Assembly: GCF_002994745.2 (NCBI RefSeq)
Contig: NC_037088.1
Span: 46,368,911 to 46,432,910 of the forward strand
Length of the DNA stretch: 64,000 nucleotides
Source: Rosa chinensis
Taxonomy: Eukaryota > Streptophyta > Magnoliopsida > Rosales > Rosaceae
Reading direction: 5' to 3'
The position numbers were made by a program, and so were the translations under genes. Each line of letters begins with the position of its first letter. Position 1 is the stretch's first letter. Under the pieces are notes generated by a model, which saw nothing but the letters and a program-made list of their open reading frames with translations, made no database searches and was not told where the DNA came from. Positions 47,300 to 58,383 of the stretch are shown here, piece after piece.

Positions 47300-47880
47300 T
47301 TTACTTATTCATCCTCCTCCTCCTCCTTCTTTATTTCTTTTATTCTTATTGCCTTTCACTCACACATTTTTTTTTTTTACTTATTCCTCCTTCGACTTCT
47401 TCAACTTATTCCTATTCCTATTCTTATTCCTATTGCCTTCCACTCACTCATATTTCTTTTACTTATTCCTCCTTCTTCTTCTTCAACTTATACCTATTCC
47501 TATTCCTATTCCTATTGCCTTCCACTCACACATGTTTCTTTTACTTATTCCTTCTCCTCCTTCTCCTTCTTCTTCTTTATTTCTTTTACTCATTCCTTTT
47601 GCCTTCCACTCATATTTCTTCAACTTATTCCTATTGCCTTCCACTCACTCATATTCTTTTTACTTATTCATTCTCCGCCTACTCTTTGTTGTTGTTGTTC
47701 TTCTTCTTCTACTTATTCCTATTGCCTTCCACTCACTCATATTTCTTTTACTTATTCCTTCTCCTCCTTCTCCTTCTTCTTCTTCTTCTTTATTTCTTTT
47801 ACTTATTCCTATTTCCTTCCACTCATAGCCTCATACCATACGATATGTTTAATTAGTTTTTCCTATTTTCTTCCACTCAT
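47300..47880 (+). repeat. Pyrimidine-rich minisatellite, copy B
   Basis: Same repeat words as 36835-37210 (TTACTTATTCC, TATTGCCTTCCACTCA), with more and differently arranged units, so the arrays expanded independently after duplication. Two long overlapping plus-strand frames here are repeat artefacts. Confidence 0.8.
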
Positions 47881-48400
47881 ACCTCTATTAAATAGGTTTA
47901 ATGTGTGTGTGTTTTTTTTTTCTTTTTGGAAAATAATACTTCTCTCGGTATGATATTCTCTCAAATTTATTTCTATTCAATAAAAAATGATTTCAAATGA
48001 TTTTCTTTTCTGGTAATCTATTTAACATCTCAATAACATAGGTCTAATATGCTACTAAATATTGGCATTGCGATAGATATCACTTTAGTTAAGGAAATGA
48101 AATTTTCCAGCCCACCCCGAGTCTTGAATCCTTCCCTGATAGACAGTAGCCAGATAAGGTAACAAGCCACATGAACCAGAAAGAGAAAAGATTTGGGTGA
48201 TTTCGCTTCTATATGCCTTTCAATATCAAAAGCAACCAAACAAAGAATGGAGCATTGCGCTATTCTGTCATGGTCCTTAAAGAAGGGTGAGAACAATAGT
48301 TGTGCATTGGGTGTAAACAAAGGGAACTAAAATTGATTTTGAGAATTAATTAGCAACGATTCTTTTATGATATATAATACAAGGTTTTTATGAGAATCAA

Positions 48401-48954
48401 CACCATAAAAATTTATCTGGGGTATTTTCTACCGTGCAAAGAAGACAAATGACATGATATATTCGGAATGAGAAGTGAGCGTATTCAATAATTTTATAGG
48501 ATATAGATATATGAAATTCAAAAGACATACGCACAACCCATATGCTGACCAAGTCATACGTTAATTTATAAAATTTCATGTCAAAGTAATGAATAAATAG
48601 ACTGGGTCACAGCTTTTACATAGAAAAGTACGATACATTTCAAAAGAATGATTGAAATTCTCGTTCAAAGTAGTTTTCTAGATCTAGAAATTTAAATGAT
48701 TTCGAGATGTGTAAAAAAATGGATTATGGGAAAATGTTTAACACAAGGGAAAAATAAAGATCCTTGTACATTACTAGCTTACTAGCCTGGAGAATCTCAA
48801 ATCCAGTGGCTGACCAACTTTTGAGCAAACATTTTCATCTTCAATTTGAGATCCTTCACTCTTTTGTCTTCAATTGGGATTTCGATCTTGTTGCAAAAAT
48901 TTTAAGATAATGAACCTTTTTTTTTTTTTTTAATTTTATTGTAGGTGTGTCATC
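48401..48954. other. Intergenic AT-rich sequence
   Basis: I see no gene. A T run at 48918-48931 precedes the retroposon target site. Confidence 0.5.
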
Positions 48955-48972
48955 AAAGTGCCATTCCTAGAA

Positions 48973-49993
48973 GGAGGCCTCCGAGTTTTGCGGAGTGACC
49001 TCGACGGGGGAAACCTAGGTTTTGTGGAGTGGCGGCGGCGCTTTCCCCTCAGGTAAGTGGACGACCGTGACGAGGTACGGCGACGGCGCGAGGTGGGTTC
49101 TTGGCGACGATCGTGGGGTGCGGCAGAAGTTTTCGATCGGAGGCTTCTCTGATCGTGGGTGCGGCGGGGCTCCTGGTTTGGTGGCTTCTCAGATCGTGTT
49201 GGCAGGCTTTGATCCAAGCGGTGACAGTCTTTGATCGCGGCGTGGGCAGGGGCGGTCGACGACGTTGTTTGCTCCAGGTGTGTTCGGCTCCGTTCGTGGT
49301 TTCGGGTTGAGACGGTGTTTGGATCCTGTTTCTGATCCATCCAGCCGAGCTCGGCAGCGAGGAGGCGGCGGGGTTGCACAGGCCGTTTGATCGAAGTCCA
49401 GTCTTGACCATGGCCATGGTGGAGGTCCACGGCTGGCCGCCGGACTGGTGAATGGAGGCTGCTCTCTTGGAGTCTGAAGCAGTTGGGTCTGGGAAGGAGA
49501 GGGGTCAGAGATGGGCCTTGGCCAGTGGGCCTCCGCCTGCCTGGGCCGCTCTTAGTGGTTTGGCTGGGCAGCCCATTCTCTTATTCCCTTTCTTTTCTTG
49601 GATCGGGCCTGGTTTAGGTTTTTGGGAGAGTAGTAGTTTTTTCCATTTTCTTGTTTCGAATAATTGAGCTTGGCTCGGCTCATCTCCTATTTTGGCCTTG
49701 ATCGTTGCTGTGTGTTGATTTCACAAGTGGTGATGTACACCATACAGGTCTTAGCCGTCAGTGCTTGTTCTGTCAGTTGCTTCGATTTAGGGTTGGTTAG
49801 GTGATGAGTTTTTTACTTGTTGCATTTTCTTTTTCTCGTTTTGGCTAGTAATAATTTGGTTGCTTTGTGCAGTTTGGTAGGAGTTTGGCTGCTTTGCGCA
49901 GTCTGTATTGTGCTTGTATTTGTACTATGAGTGGTTTCTCGGAACCTTCTAGCTTGACGCTGTGACGTCGTAATATATTGGAACCAGATTCCA
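48973..49993 (+). mobile_element. GC-rich non-LTR retroposon with 18-bp TSD
   Basis: AAAGTGCCATTCCTAGAA (48955-48972) and AAAGTGCCATTCCTGGAA (49994-50011) flank the unit, and an A tract of about 14 bases precedes the right copy. This is the signature of LINE-mediated retroposition. The 1.0-kb body is GC-rich at its 5' end (about 49020-49560) and has no single long ORF or reverse transcriptase. It may be a 5'-end-plus-tail LINE derivative or a retroposed transcript. The one TSD mismatch suggests moderate age. Confidence 0.8.
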
Positions 49994-50011
49994 TTCCCCT
50001 CAAAAAAAAAA

Positions 50012-50291
50012 AAAAAGTGCCATTCCTGGAAACCTAGCTCAATGGCATTACGCAATTGCAATCAGGAAATATTACATTATAATGGCATTACACACGATTT
50101 GGAAAGAAATATTACATTTATTTAACAGAAAGGTAAACCGTACACTTACAACAAGAGCATTATAAGCAGGAAACCATACATTTATTAATTGAAATGCTAA
50201 AGCCCATTGCAGGAAAGTAAACACAAAAGCGATGGTATATCAATGGTGAAATTAACCAGAGAGCTACGTTAAAAGGGACCCCGAACTAGCT
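50012..50291 (-). other. 3' flank of the sulfotransferase gene
   Basis: AT-rich sequence between the retroposon and the stop codon of the sulfotransferase gene, probably including its 3' UTR. A TTTATTAATT stretch near 50180 could supply a minus-strand AATAAA signal. Confidence 0.4.
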
Positions 50292-51302
50292 CTACTGGAC
50301 AGGATCTGCTAGCTCGGGAATCACTTTGAAAGTCAAGCCTGAACCACCCAACTTTTCTTCTATGACTTTAGACATTCTCTCCTCCATCTTAGGGGTCAAA
50401 TAGTTAACCCAATCTCCCACCTCAGCTTTTCTGAACAGGGTCTTGTTCTCCCAGTTCATGACAAACGTTCCAGTTTTGTTGATCTCCAACTTTTTCATGG
50501 CCTCAAAAGAACAGAGCTTTGCTATTGCTTCAATCACACCGTTTCTCTCCTCCTCCTCAGTGAAAGGGCAGTCTAAAAACTTAGCCAATGCCTTCAAGTG
50601 AACTACACCATCTTCCTTCATGTCCTCGTACTTCAAGAATAACACATTGTTAGGTCTCTTCAAGCTCTCTTTCCAGTACCCCAAAATGTGATCCCAAAAT
50701 GGACCAAACGCACTCATGCCTTGGCAATACATATCAAAGGCCTCATCAAGCGACAATGGAGATGAAGATTGCGGACGGACTTCGTTAACGAAATGCCAGG
50801 CAGAAACAAATGAGTCGAATGGATTTCTGCAAACATAAATGATCTTTGAATTGGACTCTTTAATTGTACCCAAAGAAGGAAAGGGAATATGGGTCGCAAA
50901 GAGTCTTGGCTCAGGAAACTTGGATGAGAAATCAGGAACTAGGTTGCTTGTATAGAGATCCAACTCAAAAAATAGCACAAGATTGTGGGAGTTGGAAGTG
51001 AGCAAGGGATGGGTCTGTATTTCGAAACGGTGTCGATTCAAAATAGCAAAAGTCAAGGCTTTTAACCATGTTGTGCCGGATTTGGGTAGGCTGGCCACAA
51101 CCACGTCGGAGTCTTTAGCATGGAAGTGCTTTTGGAAAGAGATTACGGCTTGGAATACTTCTGCTGATGGGCACCAAAAACCTTGGAATTGATATTGGCG
51201 CAGATGGGTTATCCAGCCTCTTTCTTTGGGGACAGAAAGGAGTTCCTTACACTCACTGCTGAGGTTTTTTTCTTCATGGTCAGGCGGCTGATTTTCAGTC
51301 AT
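50292..51302 (-). CDS. Cytosolic sulfotransferase (SOT family), 336 aa, intronless
   Basis: The product transfers a sulfonate group from PAPS to hydroxyl groups of small molecules in the cytosol. The start MTENQPPDHEEKNLSSECKE is followed by YQFQGFWCPSAEVFQAVISF. The PAPS 5'-phosphosulfate loop is ASLPKSGTTWLKALTFAI (residues about 78-95). The catalytic His lies in FATHIPF (about 137-143). The 3'-phosphate-binding segment is IIYVCRNPFDSFVSAWHF, and the C-terminal PAPS motif is FRKAEVGDWVNYLTP. All key residues are present and the length matches the usual 320-350 residues. Plant members act on flavonols, hydroxyjasmonate, brassinosteroids, desulfo-glucosinolates and others, and the substrate cannot be told from sequence here. 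The absence of introns is normal for the family. The gene stands alone among transposons. Confidence 0.95.
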   Translation of the reverse strand: MTENQPPDHEEKNLSSECKELLSVPKERGWITHLRQYQFQGFWCPSAEVFQAVISFQKHFHAKDSDVVVASLPKSGTTWLKALTFAILNRHRFEIQTHPLLTSNSHNLVLFFELDLYTSNLVPDFSSKFPEPRLFATHIPFPSLGTIKESNSKIIYVCRNPFDSFVSAWHFVNEVRPQSSSPLSLDEAFDMYCQGMSAFGPFWDHILGYWKESLKRPNNVLFLKYEDMKEDGVVHLKALAKFLDCPFTEEEERNGVIEAIAKLCSFEAMKKLEINKTGTFVMNWENKTLFRKAEVGDWVNYLTPKMEERMSKVIEEKLGGSGLTFKVIPELADPVQ

Positions 51303-51385
51303 AGTAATATATTGAACTGGTAGTGGTAGCTAGTTAGAAACTAGACCTGGCCTGTAAATCAGCTCACAGAGACACCCACATGGAT

Positions 51386-51396
51386 ATATAGTCAAT
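51386..51396 (-). promoter_or_regulatory. TATA box of the sulfotransferase gene
   Basis: On the minus strand GACTATATATCC lies about 85-95 bp upstream of the ATG at 51302, a normal plant spacing. Confidence 0.55.
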
Positions 51397-51399
51397 AAG

Positions 51400-52251
51400 G
51401 TAGCAGCACGCTCTAGGTAACTACGCACTGAACTTCACGAAAAGGAGGGAAGGAAAAAAAAAAAAACAGCTCTACAGCTCTCTCTATACACAAGAATTTC
51501 GTCATGTTATATTAATTTGACAAAGACGTTGCCTTACTAACAAGCACAAAGTGGATGAATGACATTCAATCGTGCATCGTCCATCAAAATATATGTAACA
51601 TTCATTCGAGTATGTCGGCTTGAACTTCCTTTATTGGCTGCAAAATTTTGTGTGCATAGAGCTCCGCCACAATACAGCGACATTTATCAAGCATGGCCAC
51701 CCACTCTGCCACCTGAAAGCTGTTCATATTCCCATATTAATTCATCCATTTATTTCTGTCTTTAATTTTCATTTACATTTATGTTCCTTTGTCATTTATT
51801 AGTTCGATCTGAAGATCTTGATCCCTTGAATGACCAAATTTGATGATGTTAGTTTGATCCCTTGAACCAATCCCATTCGATTAGTTTTCTTCTGCTGAAA
51901 TCCTAAAAGGAAATATGGCAATGATTAAATTGTCAACTAAAATAGCAAATAAAGTGGTAAAAGATCGATATATGCAGATTCTATCATCCAAGAGATCGAT
52001 GTGAAGTGGTGCTTACTGGCACCTAAAGATTGATTTTATTGGGGTCTTGGCAAGCCACAAATCTCTGTTGGGAGTCTGTTAAGAAGGAAGAAACGATGTC
52101 TTGTGCAGTTAGTGCAGAAACAGTAACCTTCAATGAGATCGGCATCGATGCTTCTAGATCTACGGATAGACCAAGAACTTGAGTCATCCAAGCAACAAAT
52201 CAACAAAGGCGCATCCACATCGACATAACAAGTTGGAAGAAATATATAAAG
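51400..52251. other. Intergenic region upstream of the sulfotransferase gene
   Basis: AT-rich, no gene supported. It presumably holds regulatory sequence for the sulfotransferase. Confidence 0.4.
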
Positions 52252-52259
52252 CCTGGGCT

Positions 52260-53564
52260 CACTGGCGGATCCAAGTAGAAGCTTGGGCGGGCTCCAGCCC
52301 GTTCGAGATTTTTGGGTCTAAAAAAAACAAATTAGATGTATACATTTTTTAAGCCACCCAAAGTACCCTACTCTCCCGACTCCAGAGCAAAAAACGACTT
52401 CGGGCTATTCAATCTGCCCAGTTCGGCACTCTCCTCCAGTCGTCCTCCTCCTCTCGCCTTCTCTGCCCTTCTCCACTTCTCTCAGAGATGAAGACATCAA
52501 GACATCAAATTCTCTTGCTCTGAAAATCTGATATGCAGCATTCTCTCCGTCTCCTTGTTCTGCAAATCTGCAATTGATTTCAATACTTATCAATTGACAA
52601 TTGTTGTGCTATCTCGACCAGGAGCTTGGCCTCATTCGAAGGGCTTAGACCCTCAAACAGCAAGTTTGGTTCTCCAGCTGCAGACTGTAGTGTCATTGAA
52701 CCACTCCTTTCGCTGCCTAATCGTCAAGGCCGCTAGCCCGTCACCAGTCCACCACCGTCGCTCCCAAGGTTGTTCTCAACCCTAAACTCCTAATTCATTT
52801 CTGTTGCATATGCGTTATTGGGTCTTGTAAAGATTTAGTTTTTGTGGATAAAGTTGGTTGCTTTGGACATTTTTTGCTACTTGGTGTTTTGTACTGTGTG
52901 GTAAAAAGGTAATTGGTAAAGATGATTTGAGACTTGAGTAATTGGTTAGCAGGGAATTTATATGGTTGACCTTGTTAGTCTGATTATGGTGAAATTGTTA
53001 CCGATTCCTTATACCCTTTGCAGTTATATTGTGGGATGAAGCTAGTTTCTTAGTTTAGAGTTTAGACCTTTTTGAGGTTTTAGTTTTTTGTGTAATTTTA
53101 AGGCTCATTTGCACTTCTTCAGTGGGTTTAATTAAAGTATAACGCAGCAATTTTGTTGTGCTAATGAGTAATCAAGTTTGGGTTTAATCAAGTTGTATAA
53201 CGATGCTCTGTCAAGTTTGGGCTTAATTAAAGTGTTGTGCTAATCAACTTTGTGCTTCAAATAGGAGGCTTCTTTTTGTTTGTTTATTTAATTGTGAATG
53301 GCACTATGAATTGGAACTACGAACTGGAACACAAAGTGAATGGCAAAAGCTTGAGTCCATTATTAGAGTAGCTAAAATCTACTGCTTTCCAAGGTACTTT
53401 TTTCTTTTATTTTCATTGGGCATATAAAATTGTGGCTTTTTTAAATTAATAAAATTATCTTGCACCGTCGAGATTCTCCATAATATATATATATATATAT
53501 ATATTTTTTTTTGTGTTTAAGAAATCCACGCCCGCCCAAGGTTTCAATCCTGGATCCGCCATTG
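52260..53564. mobile_element. Non-autonomous hAT element with perfect 8-bp TSD
   Basis: CCTGGGCT occurs at 52252-52259 and 53565-53572. The termini are CACTGGCGGATCCA at the left and TGGATCCGCCATTG at the right (CAATGGCGGATCCA on the other strand). The 1305-bp interior has a GC-richer portion at 52430-52790 with short open frames but no transposase. Confidence 0.92.
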
Positions 53565-53742
53565 CCTGGGCTCACACTGTTTACTCAAAACCAAAGAAGA
53601 ATATGCAGAAATATATGACGAAAGAAGAGCCAATAGACGGGTAGAAACAGAGAAACTCCAACAAGAAATCCATCGGCTACGAGATCCCAGATCGATATGT
53701 TAGAGAAAACTTGCTCGGCGCAGTCAGAAATCTATGATTTTG

Positions 53743-54102
53743 CTTGGTGTAAAAAATCTGCTAGGTGTACTTGGATATTTGTTAGATATATTTAGAAATA
53801 CTCTTTATTTATTACCCATGAAACCAGGCCATTCGTGAGACAATCGCAGTGCACTTTTTTATGTCTTGTGAGCACATAACTCAAAACGTGGCAAAACAAA
53901 TCGTGGGTAATGCCTTCGTTTACTTGGTGTAAAAAATCTGCTAGGTGTACTTGGATATTTGTTAGATATATTTAGAAATACTCTTTATTTATTACCCATG
54001 AAACCAGGCCATTCGTGATACAATCGCAGTGCACTGTTTTATGTCTTGTGAGCACATAACTCAAAACGTGGCAAAACAAATAGTGGGTAATGCCTTCTTT
54101 TT
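53743..54102 (+). repeat. Tandem duplication of a 180-bp unit
   Basis: CTTGGTGTAAAAAATCTGCT begins both copies (53743 and 53923), and the units differ at only a handful of sites. The unit carries TTGGATATTTGTTAGATATA, related to the terminal-type repeats of segments A and B (36750-36820 and 47225-47300). The source was therefore a third copy of that element's end, starting near 53705. Confidence 0.9.
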
Positions 54103-54182
54103 TTAGAACAATAGAAGAAGAAGAAGAAGAAGAGAGGAGAGATTTAAGAGAAGTTTTTTATTTTTATTTATTTTTTTTTTTT

Positions 54183-55010
54183 ATAGAAGCGACATAAGAG
54201 CTAACTCCTTGCCCTTAGCCGAGATTTTATTAATATGGAAAAGAAAGTACAAAGGAAGGGAGGGAGGACTAGGCTAAATCCACACCCTGAAAATCCAACA
54301 ACAAAGAAAATAAAGAACCAACAATACAGCCACAGAACACAATACAAATGTACAATGAAACTAAGAAACACGATAGAAAACTGAAGAAATAAGATCCCCA
54401 CCATAAATATCAGCAATAAAATCTGGAAGAGCCTCCCACCAACTATTACCTATGTGACATGCGAAATCCTAAAGTTGAATTGCTTTGCAGTGTGCAAGCA
54501 ATTTAACCAAGGCACACATAGCTTCCAAGGGATCAAATGAGGTGAATTAAAATAATGGATGACAAGTGCAGAGTCCGTCTCCAGCCATATATTATCCCAC
54601 TGGCGAGCTTTGGCAATCTGTATGGCTTTAATGACAGCCAGCAACTCTACCTCAATAGCACTCTTGCCTAGCGACTTTGAAGCATAAGCATCCTTAAAAT
54701 AACCATTGCAATCCCTAAAAACACCACCAAAGCCTCCGTGATCTTCATCTTGAAAAGACCCATCAGTGTTAACCTTTAACCAAGGAGCTCAGGGACGTTT
54801 CCAATGTACTGGAATGTAAATGGGAGCCCGGGCACTTAAAGGAGACAACTCAAGCACTGTAAAAATGGGAAGAGTAGACTGGGATGCAATCCCAGGCTTA
54901 AAACAAGGAGCAGCAGAATCTCTTAAAGCCAAGATGAAGAACTGCTTTAGTCTCTGGAAATTAAAACTTGTCCCATCAAGTTGTTATTGTGTATTACAAT
55001 CATATTCTAA
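54183..55010 (-). pseudogene. 5'-truncated LINE fragment: RNase H domain and 3' end
   Basis: On the minus strand the frame reads PWLKVNTDGSFQDEDHGGFG (first Asp), SAIEVELLAVIKAIQIAKAR (Glu), IWLETDSALVIHYF (Asp) and, after a frame change, NSWWEALPDFIADIYGG, an RNase H domain of a plant LINE. A stop occurs before the APWL motif. A T-rich tract at 54150-54182 marks the poly(A) end. The fragment is unrelated in detail to the LINE at 9477-24498. It is non-functional. Confidence 0.75.
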
Positions 55011-55027
55011 TACAGACTAGAAAATAT

Positions 55028-57172
55028 GAGAAATTTTTCTATCCTACAGTCAAACCATGTCAGTTGCTGACATGGTTTGCCTTACCAATGATATTTTGAC
55101 ACATAGCCTTGTATTTAGGTTAATTGAAATTTCTTTGTTTAGTTATTTTGGGTAAAGACCTTGTTAGGTTCCCTTCATCTTCTTACAGTTACCACGTCTA
55201 GAGGAGACGGCGACACAACGCCATCTCCGTCGAGATCATTATGTTGGAACCTGCTCTCTCGACAACACAACACTTTGAATGGTCTCTCTTAAGGTGGAAC
55301 TTGCTCTTGCGAGGGACGTATTTCTAGATAGCATCAGTGGGGTTGATGTAGAAGACCAATTGGTCCTGCAAGATGTTGAGGAAGATCACGATGAAGCCTG
55401 CGATGCAGCTGAAAATGAAGTCGCAGGTCCAAACAGTGGCGGACGCATAAAAATATGTCAATGGGGGCAGTAAAAAAAAATAAACGACTATAAAATAAAA
55501 CTTCGATTAATAAAACAAAACTTCAATAAGTACATTTTATATCAAATAGATTGATCAATTTTCATTTAGTACATGAATTGCGAATAAAGCACCCAAATAA
55601 TTAATATCATAAACAACTGGAAGTAGATTATTTGAGGAATCAAGCTGACAAGCAAACCGAAACCATCTAGTCCAAATACAATAATAAAAGTAGGGTGCTG
55701 GAGCTGAGTATTAGATCTTATTACCAGAGCAAAAATAAAGTTTCTAAAATGATGGTATCATCTCTCTCTCTTCTCCGAAACTCATTAGTCTGATCATAAT
55801 GATGAAGCCATATATTAACAATATGGCTGCAAGACACCATCTGCTTCAATTAAAAGAGAACAAAAGCTTATTTGTAGAAATGCTAGAATGATAGTCTACA
55901 TCTTTCATTGCTGCTGTTTTCCAACACTTAGTAAAAACTGAATCTTTTCAGTTCTCGCCTTCAATTTGGAGTCTTGGGCGATAATTATTGGAAAAATTTG
56001 CATCTTGCTTGCTGTAGAAGTGGTATTGAAACGATCGCAAAAAGTACATAGAGGGGTAGATTAGGGAGAGGAAGATGCAAATGAAAGTTCTGATTTTTCA
56101 ATCGGGTACATTTACAATGAATGAAACATAATTTTTGAATCTTTCGATATTGCTAGCATAGAAGATGTTTAAAACCTTGTTACAATTTAATGTTAGTAAT
56201 CATCATGTGCTTCTTAAAAAAAAAGTCAAAATTGATTAATTATGAAATCATGCACCTAGTGTCCTAGTAAATAGTATGTGAAACTCTCATAAATTAGAAA
56301 TATAAAATTAAGAAGAGAAAGACCTGCAGACTCGTAGACAAGCCAAATACTTTGCATATATTTGCATGTGTAAGTTTTCTTTGTTTAGTTGTTGTGAGGC
56401 AGCAAATTACACAATATTCATGGGGCAGCATATTCCTTTTCCTCTGGGGGCAAACGCCAATGAACATAGCATATATATGAAGCTGCTTAGTAAACCAAAA
56501 AAGTTCACTGGGGGCACCAACCCCCATTCGTCCTCACGTGCGTTCGCCAGTGGGTCCAAAGGCGGTGGGAAGAGGTGAAGAGGAAAGGGAGAGTGAAGAT
56601 GAAAGAGTGGGTTGGAGTGCCTAGGGCTGGGAATGGGAGAATGATGAGAAGTTCGATGGCAAAGATTTGTGTTCATCGGTGAGATAAACAAAATAATCAA
56701 ACTTGATTCAATCAATAAGATTCGAATTCCATAGATTTACCTCTTGCTACTAACCCAAAAATGTCACTATCTCAATAATACAGTCTATGAATTTATGAAA
56801 CAATTTAAAGCCAAAACTTGAAACTACATCCTTGAAATTGGACAGACTACTTGATCAAAAGAACTGCATAAAAATATCAATTAATGGTTTTAGATTTGGG
56901 AATGCTTTACATGTTAACAACTCCCTGCATAATCTTAGTATAAAGAGTTGCAGAAGTGGTCGATATTGAGACGGTGGGGATCGTGAAGAGGTGCAAATCT
57001 GAGAGGTAGGAGCCAATACCAAAAGACGCAAAAAGGCCTTTTCCTAATATAACAAAACAATTGTATTTTAATTATATTAAATACGAATCTAGGTGTCAAT
57101 TTTTTACTGGCCGGTAAGTTAAATCATATTAGCATGCTGACATGGTTCTACTGTAGGATAGAAAAATTTCTC
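55028..57172. mobile_element. Mutator-like element with terminal inverted repeats, interrupted by a hAT element
   Basis: GAGAAATTTTTCTATCCTAC at 55028 is repeated in inverted orientation at the right end (57172), and similarity continues through AACCATGTCAG. The flanks AGAAAATAT and AAAAAATGT agree at 7 of 9 positions, a possible decayed 9-bp TSD. Inside, a captured-looking coding piece at 55279-55433 (VDVEDQLVLQDVEEDHDEAC) continues past the hAT element at 56561-56580 (GGGKR). The parent gene is unknown. Confidence 0.6.
55434..56552. mobile_element. Non-autonomous hAT element with perfect 8-bp TSD
   Basis: GGTCCAAA occurs at 55426-55433 and 56553-56560. The ends are CAGTGGCGGACGCA and TGCGTTCGCCAGTG, an imperfect 14-bp inverted repeat. 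Its 1119 bp have no transposase. It interrupts the coding-like fragment inside the MULE at 55028-57172, so it is the younger insertion. Confidence 0.9.
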
Positions 57173-57650
57173 AAAAAATGTGAGAAATTTATTTCTCCTA
57201 GGAATGTCTAGAAGATTCTACCACTATTCCAACTAGGATACATAAACTTGTTTGGACTATGCACACTAAATTGTGATTTCCTTCAACAAAATTAGGTATT
57301 TGGCTAGTAGCATTGGCCACTAGCTCACAATTACAGCCTCTCAAATTTGTATAATATACCTCTACTTTAATTAGGGTGGTTTTAGTTGGACCTATAAATT
57401 TGATATTTGGATCTCCATTTTTTTTAATTGTTATTAGATTTTGTCAACTTATATGAAAAGACAAACAAAAACAAAGAAAGAGAAAAAAAAAAATTAAACA
57501 ATCCCTCTTCTTACTTCCCTATTAATATAAGTTACCCAAAACAATTTAGTAAAATTAATTAATTTCTACACATGATCTCCTAATTTGATACAGAAGTAAA
57601 ATAAAAACAATCTGATTTAAAATTTCCTTAAACTAAATACATTGAATATT

Positions 57651-57787
57651 CAGGATGTTCTCTTTATGCTATTATAATATGGGGTTTAGGCTCTGCGTCC
57701 TCCCTTGTATTATGCAAATTCACAAATTCATTAATCAAGGCTTGAAGGCAGCCGCACCAGTCATTTTTCAAAAAAAAAAAAAAAAAG
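57651..57787 (+). mobile_element. Very short 5'-truncated LINE tail with TSD
   Basis: ACATTGAATATT flanks it at 57639-57650 and 57788-57799. The insert ends with a long A tract. The words ATTAATCAAGGCTTGAAGGC also occur in a diverged second tail at about 58160-58300 (ATTAATCAAGACTTGAGAGC, then an A tract), so the same LINE family inserted twice. Confidence 0.8.
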
Positions 57788-58383
57788 ACATTGAATATTT
57801 TGGTGTAGATATTACTAATTAAGATCCAAGGTCAACTCTTTTTAATTAGATTTAATCAATATATATTATTTATCTGAAAACAAAGATCTTTTTTACAACC
57901 ATTCATATTGCAACAAAAAAGAAACAAATATATAATTTAATTGGATTTTTGTTACTTTATAATTGTCTACTTCTTTGGCCTCTCCAAGAATCAATTTTGG
58001 TTCTGCCATTGGATGAAAGTACACCAAAAATGTAGGGAACTCCCTTACAAAATTCTCCGTGGTTGAATTATAGATATAAATAAATAAATGGAGCAGTCAG
58101 TAGAGCACCCTTTGCTAATTGGTGCTTGCTTGAATACATTGTTTTAGTTGAGATTACTCTTGCTATTATCTCAAGAAGTTCTCTTGATGCATATTGTAAT
58201 CCGGGATTTAGGCACCATGTCTCTTTCCCCATGTATTCTTCAGTTTCATTAATCAAGACTTGAGAGCAGCTGTATCGGCCCTTATTTAAAAAAAAAAATT
58301 ATTGAAGATCCATATTTAATTGTTCAATGGTGTTTTGATAAAATTATGGAGATGTACTTAGCTTTTCAAGTATTCAAAAAAGT

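Larger units (their letters stand above)
46290..48400 (+). repeat. Paralogous segment B (partner of 34640-38070)
   Basis: This is collinear with segment A but lacks the hAT element at 35122-36246 and the Helitron at 37744-38034. Its left end abuts the broken 3' side of the Copia element. Inverted subterminal words flank the pseudogene: TTTTTTACACCCAGTAAACT at about 46360, and the opposite orientation (CTTGCTGGGTGTAGTTAG) at about 47224. Confidence 0.75.

Noticed and set aside
48936..49430. Arg/Ser-rich minus-strand frame of 164 codons
   Set aside because: It is antisense to the GC-rich part of the retroposon at 48973-49993; several overlapping frames are open there because of base composition.
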